Shown here: positions 1 through 7,535 of the stretch, piece by piece | How the letters are laid out: every line of letters begins with the position of its first letter | How positions within the stretch are numbered: the stretch's first letter is position 1 | NCBI GenBank assembly: GCA_903919105.1 | Contig: CAIXGT010000222.1 | Span: 1-24,020, forward strand | Origin: an uncultured Spartobacteria bacterium | Lineage (GTDB): Bacteria > Verrucomicrobiota > Verrucomicrobiae > Chthoniobacterales > UBA6821 | DNA: 24,020 nucleotides | Reading direction: 5' to 3' | Notes under the pieces: model-generated | What the model was told of the DNA's origin: nothing | The model's database searches: none | The model's input: the letters and a program-made list of their open reading frames with translations, nothing else | Translations under genes and position numbers: made by a program

Positions 1-468
1 GAGATGACCTGTTCCCGTGTCCTGATCATTAACAAGGGGCAGATCGTCGCGACCGGAACGCCCGCGGAGTTACGGGAACGATCCGGCCTTCCTCTCTCGG
101 GCTCGGTAAGAATGGAAATCCAAACCCCTGATCGAGCCAACGCAGAAGCCGTGCTCACGATCCTGCAATCCCTGGAGCAAGTCGCCTCAGCATCCCTCGC
201 AGAAGGGATCCCATCCTCCACCACCTCCACCTCTAGTTGGACCCGCTACGAGATTATCCCATCGTTCTCTTCATCCTCCTCCGGAGACCCACGCCCCGAA
301 CTCTTCGAGGAAGCAGTGCGGAGGGGGTGGAAGCTTAGGGAACTCTCAGGGCATGAATCCTCTCTGGAAGAGATCTTCACATCGTTTGTCAACCGGATCC
401 CCGCCACGACTGAGAGCAAGACGGAGCAACAAGAGCATCAGGACCGTCAGGAGGCCATCAACCCATGA
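1..468 (+). CDS. ABC transporter ATP-binding protein, GldA-like (5' truncated)
   Basis: This is the C-terminal 155 residues of an ABC ATPase. The start, Walker A, signature and Walker B lie beyond the left edge. The visible frame opens with EMTCSRVLIINKGQIVATGT, which fits the segment after the H-loop in GldA and other ABC-2 exporter ATPases, where a line such as 'E.tCdRvliInkGkiva.G' is usual. A C-terminal extension of about 120 residues follows; it is Ser/Thr-rich around residues 65-90 and ends in a helix resembling LEEIF, common in these ATPases. The stop codon overlaps the start of the permease gene by 4 nt (ATGA, 465-468), so the two are probably translationally coupled. It would power the membrane complex encoded downstream. 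The family call rests on the tail plus the Gld-type neighbours. The substrate is unknown. Confidence 0.85.
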   Translation, partial: EMTCSRVLIINKGQIVATGTPAELRERSGLPLSGSVRMEIQTPDRANAEAVLTILQSLEQVASASLAEGIPSSTTSTSSWTRYEIIPSFSSSSSGDPRPELFEEAVRRGWKLRELSGHESSLEEIFTSFVNRIPATTESKTEQQEHQDRQEAINP

Positions 469-1220
469 GAACTTTCTGGACCCTTTGGAAACGCGAGGTT
501 GCCTCGGCCTTCCAGACGCCGATGGCTTGGGTGGTCCTCTTCTTCCTGCTCTTGGTCACGGGCTTCAACTTCTATGCCGGCGTCTCCGTTCTGAATCACG
601 GCCCCACGGAAGTCACCGTGGTGGAGTCATTCTTCAATACGGTCTTTTTCTGGTTCTCCTTCCTGCTGCTCTTTCCGCTCCTGACGATGCGCCTCTACTC
701 CGAGGAATACCGGAGCGGCACCATCGAACCTCTTATGACCGCACCGGTGCGCGACACCCAGGTAGTGCTGGCGAAGTTCTTCGGCGTGCTCTTTCTCTAC
801 GCGTTCCTCTGGATGCCAACGGGTCTCTACTTTCTGGTTTTCTGGTGGCAGACCCACCTCACTTCGGCTGGAGCCATCGGTGCTTTTGTCGGCTCCTACC
901 TGCTTCTGCTCCTCATGGGGATGTTCTACCTCTCACTTGGTTGTCTCTGTTCCTCGCTCACACGACACCAGATCACCGCGGCGGTGATGACCTTCGCCGT
1001 GATCGCGCTCTTTTTCCTGACTGGACTTCTCTCCTTCCTCGCGGGCCATGTCGACACGATGATGCAGGGGATCACGATCACCTTCTCCCCGATCGATCAG
1101 ATGACCCAGTTCTCCCGAGGCATCTTGGATACCCGCCCAGTGGTCTGGTACCTGGTGATGACCGGGCTCTGTCTCTTCCTGACACTTCAGAGCTTCCAAG
1201 CCCGCCGCTGGCGTTCCTGA
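465..1220 (+). CDS. ABC-2 type permease, GldF-like
   Basis: This 251-residue protein is an integral membrane permease of the ABC-2 family. It shows six likely membrane segments, at about residues 20-40, 57-76, 101-127, 138-164, 170-194 and 225-243. Between the second and third lies the charged motif YSEEYRSGTIEPLMTAPV (about 78-95), typical of GldF and related permeases and expected to contact the ATPase. The ATG at 465 overlaps the upstream stop codon, so the start is well supported. The length matches GldF-type permeases (about 240-250 residues). The GldG-like gene starts 27 nt downstream. GldF is known from gliding Bacteroidetes, but homologues occur in non-gliding bacteria, so gliding should not be assumed here. 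Confidence 0.9.
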   Translation: MRTFWTLWKREVASAFQTPMAWVVLFFLLLVTGFNFYAGVSVLNHGPTEVTVVESFFNTVFFWFSFLLLFPLLTMRLYSEEYRSGTIEPLMTAPVRDTQVVLAKFFGVLFLYAFLWMPTGLYFLVFWWQTHLTSAGAIGAFVGSYLLLLLMGMFYLSLGCLCSSLTRHQITAAVMTFAVIALFFLTGLLSFLAGHVDTMMQGITITFSPIDQMTQFSRGILDTRPVVWYLVMTGLCLFLTLQSFQARRWRS

Positions 1221-1247
1221 TCCTCAATAACTTCACGCCTCGCTATC

Positions 1248-2831
1248 ATGGCACTCCGAGACAACAAACCAGTCCACCTTCGCAGCGTCGGCTTGCGGGT
1301 GGCACTGCAGATCGTGGCGGCGCTCATCGTGGCTGGCTGCCTCGTCGGATGGTCTCTCAGCCATTATCGGCGTTACGATTTCAGCAGATCCCACAAATAC
1401 GAGCTCTCCAGCCAGTCCAAGGAGATGATGTGGTTCCTCCAGTCGCCGGTAAGGGTCATTGTCTATTTCTCACCCAGTTCCCTCTCCCCCGGCACCGAGC
1501 TCTATGGAGACATCATGGCGCTTCTGCGGGAGTTCCAATTCTACGCGCATCATTACCGTGACCTGACTGTAGAACGCCTCGACCCGCTGAGAGATCCCGC
1601 ACGCGCGCACGAACTCCAGGCACGCTACAAGTTCTCGGGGGGAGAGAATGTTGTCATTGTGGAATACAACGGGCGCTCCACCATCATTCCCGCGCCGGAA
1701 ATGGGGGAATACGACACGGCCCCTACCCAGTATGGAGACCGTCCCCGCCTGGTGGCCTTCCGTGGAGAGCAGGTCCTGACTTCGGCGCTCATTGCCCTGA
1801 TCGAACCCTCCTCCAACAAGAAGACTTACTTCCTGCAGGGCCACGGCGAGGGACTGCCGGGAATTCCACCGCTGCAGTTGGTGGGTCAGAACCTGAAGCG
1901 GCAGAACATCACGGTTGCTCCGCTCAATCTTGCCGCGTCTGCCACAGTGCCCAAGGATGCGGCCTTGGTCGTCATCGACGGCGCTCATTTCGATCCCTCG
2001 CAGGACGAAATCGCATCTTTGGAATCGTATTGGAAAACCGGGGGGCACCTGATGATCCTGCTGGATCCGACTGGCGAAACGCCTGCGCTCGATAACTTTG
2101 TGGCCCAATCGGGCAACATCATTCCCCGCAACGACCGTGTGCTCCGCCTCGTGAACCTCGGAGGGGCGATGGGAATTCTGCGCGATGTCACCGGTGAATT
2201 CTTTGCAGGCTCCGAGATCACCTCGCGTCTCGTCGGTCTGAATATTCTCATGGCAGGAAACACTCGTTCCCTTGCGATCAACGACCAGCGGGACAAGTTG
2301 CTCCCCCCCTCATCTCCATCTTCTCCCACCGCTGCAACCAACAACGCAGGCACGAACACTGCTGTTGCCTCAGGCATTCAGGGCACATCCCAAGGGACCA
2401 CCAGACCCCTCATTCGTGGCATCCATGGATTCCGAGGGTGCTCCAATTATGCGAATGCCGATGGCAAGGGGATCACCTTCGACCCCGTCAGGGATGCCTT
2501 CTTCCCCGTCATCATTGCGGCCATCACCGATCTCGGAGGCGTGCATGACGACCGATTAGCACTCGGGGCCTCGCGCATGGTCGTCGTCGGGAACTGCGAG
2601 TTTCTCAAGGACAAGTATCTTGCGGAAACCGGACTCGATTTCTTATCCAGTGCGGTGAACACACTTATCGACCGTACCCACCTCACCGGAACCACCCCCA
2701 AGACCAAGGAGTTCTTCACGCTGAATCTCGATGACCAGCAACTCCGCTTCCTGGCTCTCTGGACCATGTTGGTCATTCCCCTGACAGCGGCACTCCTCGG
2801 AATCATCGTCCTCTGGAGGAGGCGCTCGTGA
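1248..2831 (+). CDS. GldG-like ABC transporter auxiliary protein
   Basis: This 527-residue protein matches the layout of GldG / ABC_transp_aux proteins. It has one N-terminal membrane segment (about 17-37), then the family-typical stretch RYDFSRSHKYELSSQSKE (about 42-59), a large extracytoplasmic domain, and a C-terminal membrane segment (about 500-522) ending in WRRRS. The segment VVIDGAHFDPS with the following LLDPTGE resembles the ThuA/GATase-like fold described for this family. Residues about 350-385 form a Ser/Pro/Thr/Asn/Ala-rich low-complexity insert unlike the rest. The GTG start of the next gene overlaps the stop codon by 4 nt, which supports one operon. GldG is thought to work with GldF and GldA as an exporter, but its molecular role is unsettled. 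The ATG at 1248 has no Shine-Dalgarno sequence. Confidence 0.88.
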   Translation: MALRDNKPVHLRSVGLRVALQIVAALIVAGCLVGWSLSHYRRYDFSRSHKYELSSQSKEMMWFLQSPVRVIVYFSPSSLSPGTELYGDIMALLREFQFYAHHYRDLTVERLDPLRDPARAHELQARYKFSGGENVVIVEYNGRSTIIPAPEMGEYDTAPTQYGDRPRLVAFRGEQVLTSALIALIEPSSNKKTYFLQGHGEGLPGIPPLQLVGQNLKRQNITVAPLNLAASATVPKDAALVVIDGAHFDPSQDEIASLESYWKTGGHLMILLDPTGETPALDNFVAQSGNIIPRNDRVLRLVNLGGAMGILRDVTGEFFAGSEITSRLVGLNILMAGNTRSLAINDQRDKLLPPSSPSSPTAATNNAGTNTAVASGIQGTSQGTTRPLIRGIHGFRGCSNYANADGKGITFDPVRDAFFPVIIAAITDLGGVHDDRLALGASRMVVVGNCEFLKDKYLAETGLDFLSSAVNTLIDRTHLTGTTPKTKEFFTLNLDDQQLRFLALWTMLVIPLTAALLGIIVLWRRRS

Positions 2832-4243
2832 GCTGGAAAGGAACGCTCGCACTGCTGGCACTGGCGCTCGCCGCGCTGCTCATCCTGTTTTCCTCGGGAC
2901 ACTCTCGCACCCGCTCCGCGACGGAGCCACTCCTTGCCATCCATCCCTCGGAGGTCACGATGATCACGATCCGGGAGGGTGGTGGAGAAACTCTACTGAA
3001 CAAGACCAACGGAATCTGGAGGATCGGATCAGGATCTCTCACCGGATCAGATCATGACCGAGTGGATGATCGGCTGGTTCATGCATTGCTCGATCAGGCC
3101 GCAAATGTCACTCCGCTCGATATCCTCAATCCCTCCGATCTCAAGGGGTCTGTGAGTCTGGAATCGTTGGATCTTAAGACGCCGAAGCGCTCTCTGACAT
3201 TTCTCGAAACAGGGAGTGGAGCAGGCAAGACCATTGCGTTCGGCATCGAGGGCCCAGCCAAAGGGCAGATCTACGCCCGGTTGGAGGGCGAAAAAACGGT
3301 TTGTCTGATTCCCTCGGAAGTGGTGTCGACTGCATTCCTGCACGCGGAGGAGTTCCGGGATCGCCGCCTGACATCGCTCGATCCAGAGCGCCTGGAGGAA
3401 ATCACCCTTACCAAAGGTTCATCTCTCCAGCGTCTGTCGCTGAAGAAAGCAGAGGCGGATTGGAATCTCACGAGCCCAATGAGGGCGCAGGGGAATGATA
3501 AGGCCATCGTCTCCTGGGCGGCAGGTCTCTTCTCCTCCAAGGTGGATCACTGGATGCCCGGAGGAACCGATCCGAGCGCGTGTGGATTGGATGCGCCGGT
3601 TGCCGTGATCTCTGCAAGCGAATCGGCAGGCAATTCATCGGTTACGATGTCCATCGGATCAACGGTTCCTGGTTCCTCGCAGAGCCATTATGTACGCTGC
3701 AGCGATCGGCCCGGAATCTGCGTTGTGCAGGGGTTGGATGCAAGCCTTGAAGTCACTCCGTCGACCCTACGGTCGAGACAGCCCAAACCGCTTCACCTCG
3801 ACGCCATCGACACGATTGAGATTCGTCGCAACGATCAATCAGGAACAGAGACAGCTCCCCTCGTCATGACGAGAAAGAAAGGTAGCGATGATTGGGAAAT
3901 TACCGGAGGCGGAGCAGGCACGCTCACCAGGGCAGCAATTGAAACATGGTTTGAAAAACTCCAATCATTGACCGCCAGCAGTTTTGAGCCGGCAACTCCC
4001 CAGAGGCTGGAAAGCACCGGATTGAATCATCCGACACGCCTCCGGTTCATCGCCCATCTTTCGGAGAACACCGCGGAGGAGGCTGCCGGCGATTTGGTGC
4101 TGGCAGAATACGCCTTCGGGACACCTCGAGATGGTATCGTCGCCTTCCGCGAGGGAACCTCCTCCGATCTCATGATCCTACCGGAGAGCGCCGCAGAGTT
4201 GACGAAGGGGCCAGAGGCTGCAAGTGAAGTGTTAAATCGTTAA
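2828..4243 (+). CDS. DUF4340 domain protein of the Gld-type exporter operon
   Basis: The 471-residue product has a single N-terminal membrane anchor (about 4-22, Leu/Ala-rich after a WKG start) and a long, mainly beta-type extracytoplasmic region. Two repeated halves are suggested by phrases such as 'gIWRIGSGSLT..D...VDDRL' (about 58-77) and 'dDWEITGGGAGTL' (about 352-366); these resemble the W.l..p....d...v..ll pattern of DUF4340. DUF4340 proteins commonly follow GldG-like genes, and that position is the main support for the call. The start is GTG at 2828 inside the upstream stop (GTGA). The stop codon at 4241-4243 lies within a tandem 8-nt repeat. The biochemical function of the family is unknown; it probably acts as a periplasmic partner of the ABC complex. 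Confidence 0.8.
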   Translation: MSWKGTLALLALALAALLILFSSGHSRTRSATEPLLAIHPSEVTMITIREGGGETLLNKTNGIWRIGSGSLTGSDHDRVDDRLVHALLDQAANVTPLDILNPSDLKGSVSLESLDLKTPKRSLTFLETGSGAGKTIAFGIEGPAKGQIYARLEGEKTVCLIPSEVVSTAFLHAEEFRDRRLTSLDPERLEEITLTKGSSLQRLSLKKAEADWNLTSPMRAQGNDKAIVSWAAGLFSSKVDHWMPGGTDPSACGLDAPVAVISASESAGNSSVTMSIGSTVPGSSQSHYVRCSDRPGICVVQGLDASLEVTPSTLRSRQPKPLHLDAIDTIEIRRNDQSGTETAPLVMTRKKGSDDWEITGGGAGTLTRAAIETWFEKLQSLTASSFEPATPQRLESTGLNHPTRLRFIAHLSENTAEEAAGDLVLAEYAFGTPRDGIVAFREGTSSDLMILPESAAELTKGPEAASEVLNR

Positions 4244-4270
4244 AAAGTTGAAAAGTTGCAGCGTTGAAAG
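4231..4270 (+). repeat. Five tandem 8-nt units at the end of the DUF4340 gene
   Basis: Read in eights from 4231, the sequence gives GTTAAATC, GTTAAAAA, GTTGAAAA, GTTGCAGC and GTTGAAAG. All five begin GTT and most are A-rich. The array covers the last four codons, the TAA stop and 27 nt beyond it. Its function is unknown; it could be a slippage-derived array or part of a dispersed intergenic word family. Confidence 0.7.
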
Positions 4271-4312
4271 GATCACTCTGTTTCTGATTACCTACCCACG
4301 CGATCCATCGGA

Positions 4313-4357
4313 TTCCTTCATCATTCTTGATTCTTAATTCATTCATCCATTTTTTCC
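4313..4357 (+). promoter_or_regulatory. Pyrimidine-rich leader of alaS with TTCATC-type repeats
   Basis: The 45 nt before the alaS ATG consist largely of repeated short words (TTCATC, ATTCTTGATTCTTAATTC, ATTCATCC), ending in CCATTTTTTCC directly before ATG. There is no Shine-Dalgarno sequence. A similar layout precedes the alcohol dehydrogenase gene. It may act as an S1-type translation enhancer or simply be an expanded simple repeat. Confidence 0.4.
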
Positions 4358-7066
4358 ATGACCTCCGCCGAGATCCGCCGTTCCTTCCTCGAGTTTTTCC
4401 GCAGCAAGGAGCACACCATCGTCTCTTCCTCGAGTCTGCTGCCCGATTCGCCGAACCTGCTTTTCACCAACGCCGGGATGAATCAGTTCGTGCCGATCTT
4501 CCTCGGAACAACTCCCTGCCCCTACTCCCCGGCCCGCGCCGCTGACTCGCAGAAATGCATCCGGGCTGGGGGAAAGCACAACGACCTCGAGGATGTCGGT
4601 CTCGACACCTATCACCACACCTTTTTCGAGATGCTGGGGAACTGGTCCTTCGGTGATTACTTCAAGAAGGAGGCGATCTTATGGGCTTGGGAACTGATCG
4701 TGGAGCGGTGGAAGTTCCCCGCAGAGCGTCTCTACGCCACGGTCTACACCCCCGCTCCGGGAGATCCGGCCTCGTTCGACGAGGAGGCGCACGCCCTCTG
4801 GTCGGAACTCTTCCGCTCCAAGGGACTCGATCCCGCGATCCATGTCGTCCCCGGGAACCGGAAGGACAACTTCTGGATGATGGGGGAGACCGGCCCGTGC
4901 GGTCCCTGCTCGGAACTGCACGTCGATCTCACCCAGAACGGCGACACCAAGGGACGTCTCGTCAATCAGGGCAGCTCCGAGTGCATCGAGATCTGGAACC
5001 TCGTCTTCATCCAGTTCAACGCCAATCCGGACGGCACCTTCGTTCCGCTACCCGCCTGTCATGTGGATACCGGCATGGGGTTTGAGCGCGTCGCGAGCAT
5101 CATCCAGTGCACGAAGGGCTTCTCCGACTTCGGCACGACGATCTCCAACTATGAGACGGATATTTTCCGCCCGATCTTCGAGGCAATCGGCGCCCTCTGC
5201 GGCCGGAAGTATGGATCAACCCTTCCGCAACCTTCGGGCGACGGAGCCGTGGTCCCCGTAACGGATCAGGAAAAGGATGACATCGCTTTCCGCGTCATCG
5301 CCGATCACTTGCGCACGCTCGGGTTCGCGATCGCAGACGGGATTCAGCCGGGGAATGCGGAACGCCACTACGTGCTCCGTCGCATCCTGCGTCGTGCCGT
5401 GCGTTATGGACGGACTCTCGGCTTCAACGCCCCCTTCATCCACAAACTCACACCGATTCTTGCGACCCTCATGGGAGATGCCTTCCCTGAAGTGCGCACG
5501 AAGCAGGATCTGATCACCGAGACCCTCAAGCGGGAGGAAGAAGCCTTCCACAAGACTCTCGACAAAGGCCTCGCCCTCTTCGAAACCGAGGCCGCTAAAG
5601 GGAAGGGAATCTCCGGCGAGGTAGCCTTCCGCCTTTACGACGAGCAGGGATTCCCCCTCGACCTTACGGAACTCCTTGCCCGCGAGCGTGGGCTTGCGGT
5701 TGATCAACCCGGCTTTGAGGTTCTGATGGAGCAGCAGCGAGCACGAGCCCGTGCAGCGCAGAAAAAAGAGATCATCAGTGTCTCCTCGCTCGAGACCACG
5801 ACGCCGACGGCTTTCACGGGATTCGATGCGGCAGAGACCGAGGCCACCGTTCTGGAGGTGGTCCGAATCAAGGAGAGGACAGCAGTCATCCTGGATCGCT
5901 CCGTCTGCTATGCCGAAATGGGTGGTCAACTTGGAGACTCCGGATCCCTCACGACCGGTGGCTCTCTCTGGCGGGTCAGCGACACTCAGAAGAACGGCCC
6001 CACATGGCTTCATTTCATTGAAATGACCGAAGGGGAGGAGGCCCCCCTGCCAGGAGCAAGCATCACACTCTCCATCGAGCATCCTCGTCGTGCCGCGATC
6101 CAGCGACACCACACCGTCACCCACCTCCTGCACTGGGCATTGCGAGAGACTCTAGGCGAGACGGTTTCCCAGAAAGGTTCCTTTGTAGGACCCGACAAGC
6201 TCACCTTTGACTTCTCCAGCGGCGCCATGACTCCCGAACAGGTCTCGAGCGTCGAGAAGCTGGTCAACGAGCGCATCCTCGAAAACGCTCCCGTAAGCTG
6301 GCAGGAGATGCCTTTCGCAGATGTCAAAGGACGCCCCGGCATCCTTCAATTCTTTGGTGACAAGTATGGAGATGTCGTCCGTGTCGTTCAGATTGGCGGG
6401 AAGCCCGGATCACTCGACGGCTACTCGATGGAACTCTGCGGCGGCACCCATGTCCGTGGTACCGGAGAGATCGGCCTCTTCCGGATCGTGAGCGAAGCCG
6501 CCGTGGCTGCAGGAGTCCGCCGCATCGAGGCCGTCGCGGGCCATGAGGCACGCATTGCCTCCAAGAGTGATGCGGAGCGCCTTCAGGCCATGGCGTCCCG
6601 TCTAGGGTCCCCTCTCGCCGAAATAGAGAAGAAACTCGAGGCGACTCTGGTGCGGCAGAAGGAACTGGAAAAAGAGTTGGATTCCTTTCGTCAGCGGGAA
6701 GCCGCCGGACTTGCCAAGGATCTGATCTGCAAAGCCACCACAGCTGCCGTCCCATCGATCGTGGAGGAAATCCCCGGAGCTGATGGTAATGCTGTTCAGG
6801 CCGTAGCTGACGCCCTCAAGTCCTCTTTCGACGGAGTCATCTTCTTGGTTGGAGTCTCGGATGGAGCCGTGTCACTTGTTGCCTCCGTGGGTAAAGCCCA
6901 TCAGGCCAGCCTTCCCGCTGGCAAAATCATCTCGGCAGTGGCCCCTCTTGTGGGAGGAAAGGGTGGAGGCAAGCCAGACTCAGCCCGCGGCGGTGGCCGC
7001 GATATCTCAGGTCTTACCGCCGCTCTAGCGAAGGCCAGGGAGTTGATTGCCGTGGGTAAGATCTGA
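4358..7066 (+). CDS. alaS: Alanine--tRNA ligase
   Basis: This 902-residue protein is a full-length alanyl-tRNA synthetase, slightly longer than the usual 870-880. It attaches alanine to tRNA-Ala in the cytoplasm and would also charge the tmRNA encoded at 19157. The class II catalytic domain opens with SAEIRRSFLEFFRSKEHTIV and contains the family-typical segments TNAGMNQFVPIFLG and TGMGFERVASIIQ. The editing domain carries the zinc-type ligands H585-x3-H589 (HHTVTH) and C694-x3-H698 (CGGTH). The C-terminal C-Ala domain ends with the conserved glycine-rich segment GGKGGGKPDSARGGG. The ATG at 4358 gives the expected N-terminus. No key residue appears missing. The gene stands alone between the exporter operon and a long convergent gap. 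Confidence 0.98.
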   Translation: MTSAEIRRSFLEFFRSKEHTIVSSSSLLPDSPNLLFTNAGMNQFVPIFLGTTPCPYSPARAADSQKCIRAGGKHNDLEDVGLDTYHHTFFEMLGNWSFGDYFKKEAILWAWELIVERWKFPAERLYATVYTPAPGDPASFDEEAHALWSELFRSKGLDPAIHVVPGNRKDNFWMMGETGPCGPCSELHVDLTQNGDTKGRLVNQGSSECIEIWNLVFIQFNANPDGTFVPLPACHVDTGMGFERVASIIQCTKGFSDFGTTISNYETDIFRPIFEAIGALCGRKYGSTLPQPSGDGAVVPVTDQEKDDIAFRVIADHLRTLGFAIADGIQPGNAERHYVLRRILRRAVRYGRTLGFNAPFIHKLTPILATLMGDAFPEVRTKQDLITETLKREEEAFHKTLDKGLALFETEAAKGKGISGEVAFRLYDEQGFPLDLTELLARERGLAVDQPGFEVLMEQQRARARAAQKKEIISVSSLETTTPTAFTGFDAAETEATVLEVVRIKERTAVILDRSVCYAEMGGQLGDSGSLTTGGSLWRVSDTQKNGPTWLHFIEMTEGEEAPLPGASITLSIEHPRRAAIQRHHTVTHLLHWALRETLGETVSQKGSFVGPDKLTFDFSSGAMTPEQVSSVEKLVNERILENAPVSWQEMPFADVKGRPGILQFFGDKYGDVVRVVQIGGKPGSLDGYSMELCGGTHVRGTGEIGLFRIVSEAAVAAGVRRIEAVAGHEARIASKSDAERLQAMASRLGSPLAEIEKKLEATLVRQKELEKELDSFRQREAAGLAKDLICKATTAAVPSIVEEIPGADGNAVQAVADALKSSFDGVIFLVGVSDGAVSLVASVGKAHQASLPAGKIISAVAPLVGGKGGGKPDSARGGGRDISGLTAALAKARELIAVGKI

Positions 7067-7535
7067 TTCGACTCAGAACATTCACAGGGATTAAGGGGAT
7101 GAAGGAGATCCCGCAGAGGCTCACTGACTAAGTCAGAGCATTTTCCTATGGCTCGCAAGCTTGACTGCAGAACAAGGCGGTCAAGCGAACCAAGCCTCTG
7201 GTAAGAGGCGCGGAGAAGTTTCTGTAGGAAAACCCGAAGGGAAGCACGGCTTTGCGGGAACAAAGTGCCGTTCAAGCTGTAGAAAAGGCGCGTGGAAACG
7301 CAGCTTAGTCATTCGAGGCGTAGGCCGAGAAGTCTTCGGATCAGTAGATCCGAGGATGCCTGATCGAGGACGATCGGCAGACAAATCCTACTCCGTGCTT
7401 TTGACTGACTCGTTCCCACTCGTCTCGCCTTTGAGGCTACCTGCGGCAGTCTATCTAGAACTTTCCCAAGATCTCGATTCAGTACTCGGCGTTGCGAGCG
7501 CAGCAGAACGCCACGGGACGCGGAAATCCAAAGCC
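7067..7535. other. 469-bp convergent gap without a credible gene, rich in stem-loops
   Basis: The gap separates the ends of alaS (+) and the TPR gene (-). No reading frame in it looks like a protein: the candidates are short, Arg/Ser-rich and overlap flanking genes. It holds a run of stem-loops at 7159-7186, 7194-7209, 7246-7271, 7274-7306 and 7333-7356, and a further one at 7488-7512 (GGCGTT/AACGCC) close to the TPR stop codon. None has the U-tract of a standard terminator. The first five are listed separately as a candidate RNA. Confidence 0.7.
7150..7400. ncRNA. Candidate structured RNA of unknown family
   Basis: Five stems follow one another. GCTTGAC (7159-7165) pairs with GTCAAGC (7180-7186). 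GCCTCT (7194-7199) pairs with AGAGGC (7204-7209) around the loop GGTA. ACGGC+TTTG (7246-7254) pairs with CAAA+GCCGT (7261-7271) with a 2-nt bulge. AAGCTG (7274-7279) can pair with CAGCTT (7301-7306), enclosing GCGT-GGAA-ACGC with a GNRA-type loop. TCTTCGGATC (7333-7342) pairs with GATCCGAGGA (7347-7356) around AGTA, with one G-U pair. The linkers are purine-rich. I do not recognise RNase P RNA, SRP RNA, 6S RNA, a group I or II intron or a known riboswitch. The strand is not decided, since the pairings work almost equally on both. Limits are approximate. It could instead be a composite palindromic repeat. Confidence 0.35.

Noticed and set aside
353..1561. 402-codon frame over the ABC permease gene
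   Set aside because: It lies over three recognised genes in another frame and is Arg/Pro/Leu/His-rich without any domain.
5216..6133. 305-codon minus-strand frame within alaS
   Set aside because: It is antisense to the core of a complete alaS and has no recognisable motif.
7067..7400. RNase P RNA, SRP RNA or intron in the structured gap
   Set aside because: The RNase P signature GAGGAAAGTCC, the SRP motif GGAAGGAAGCAG and group II domain V were looked for on both strands and not found. GGTAAGAG in one loop resembles an RNase P loop but stands alone.
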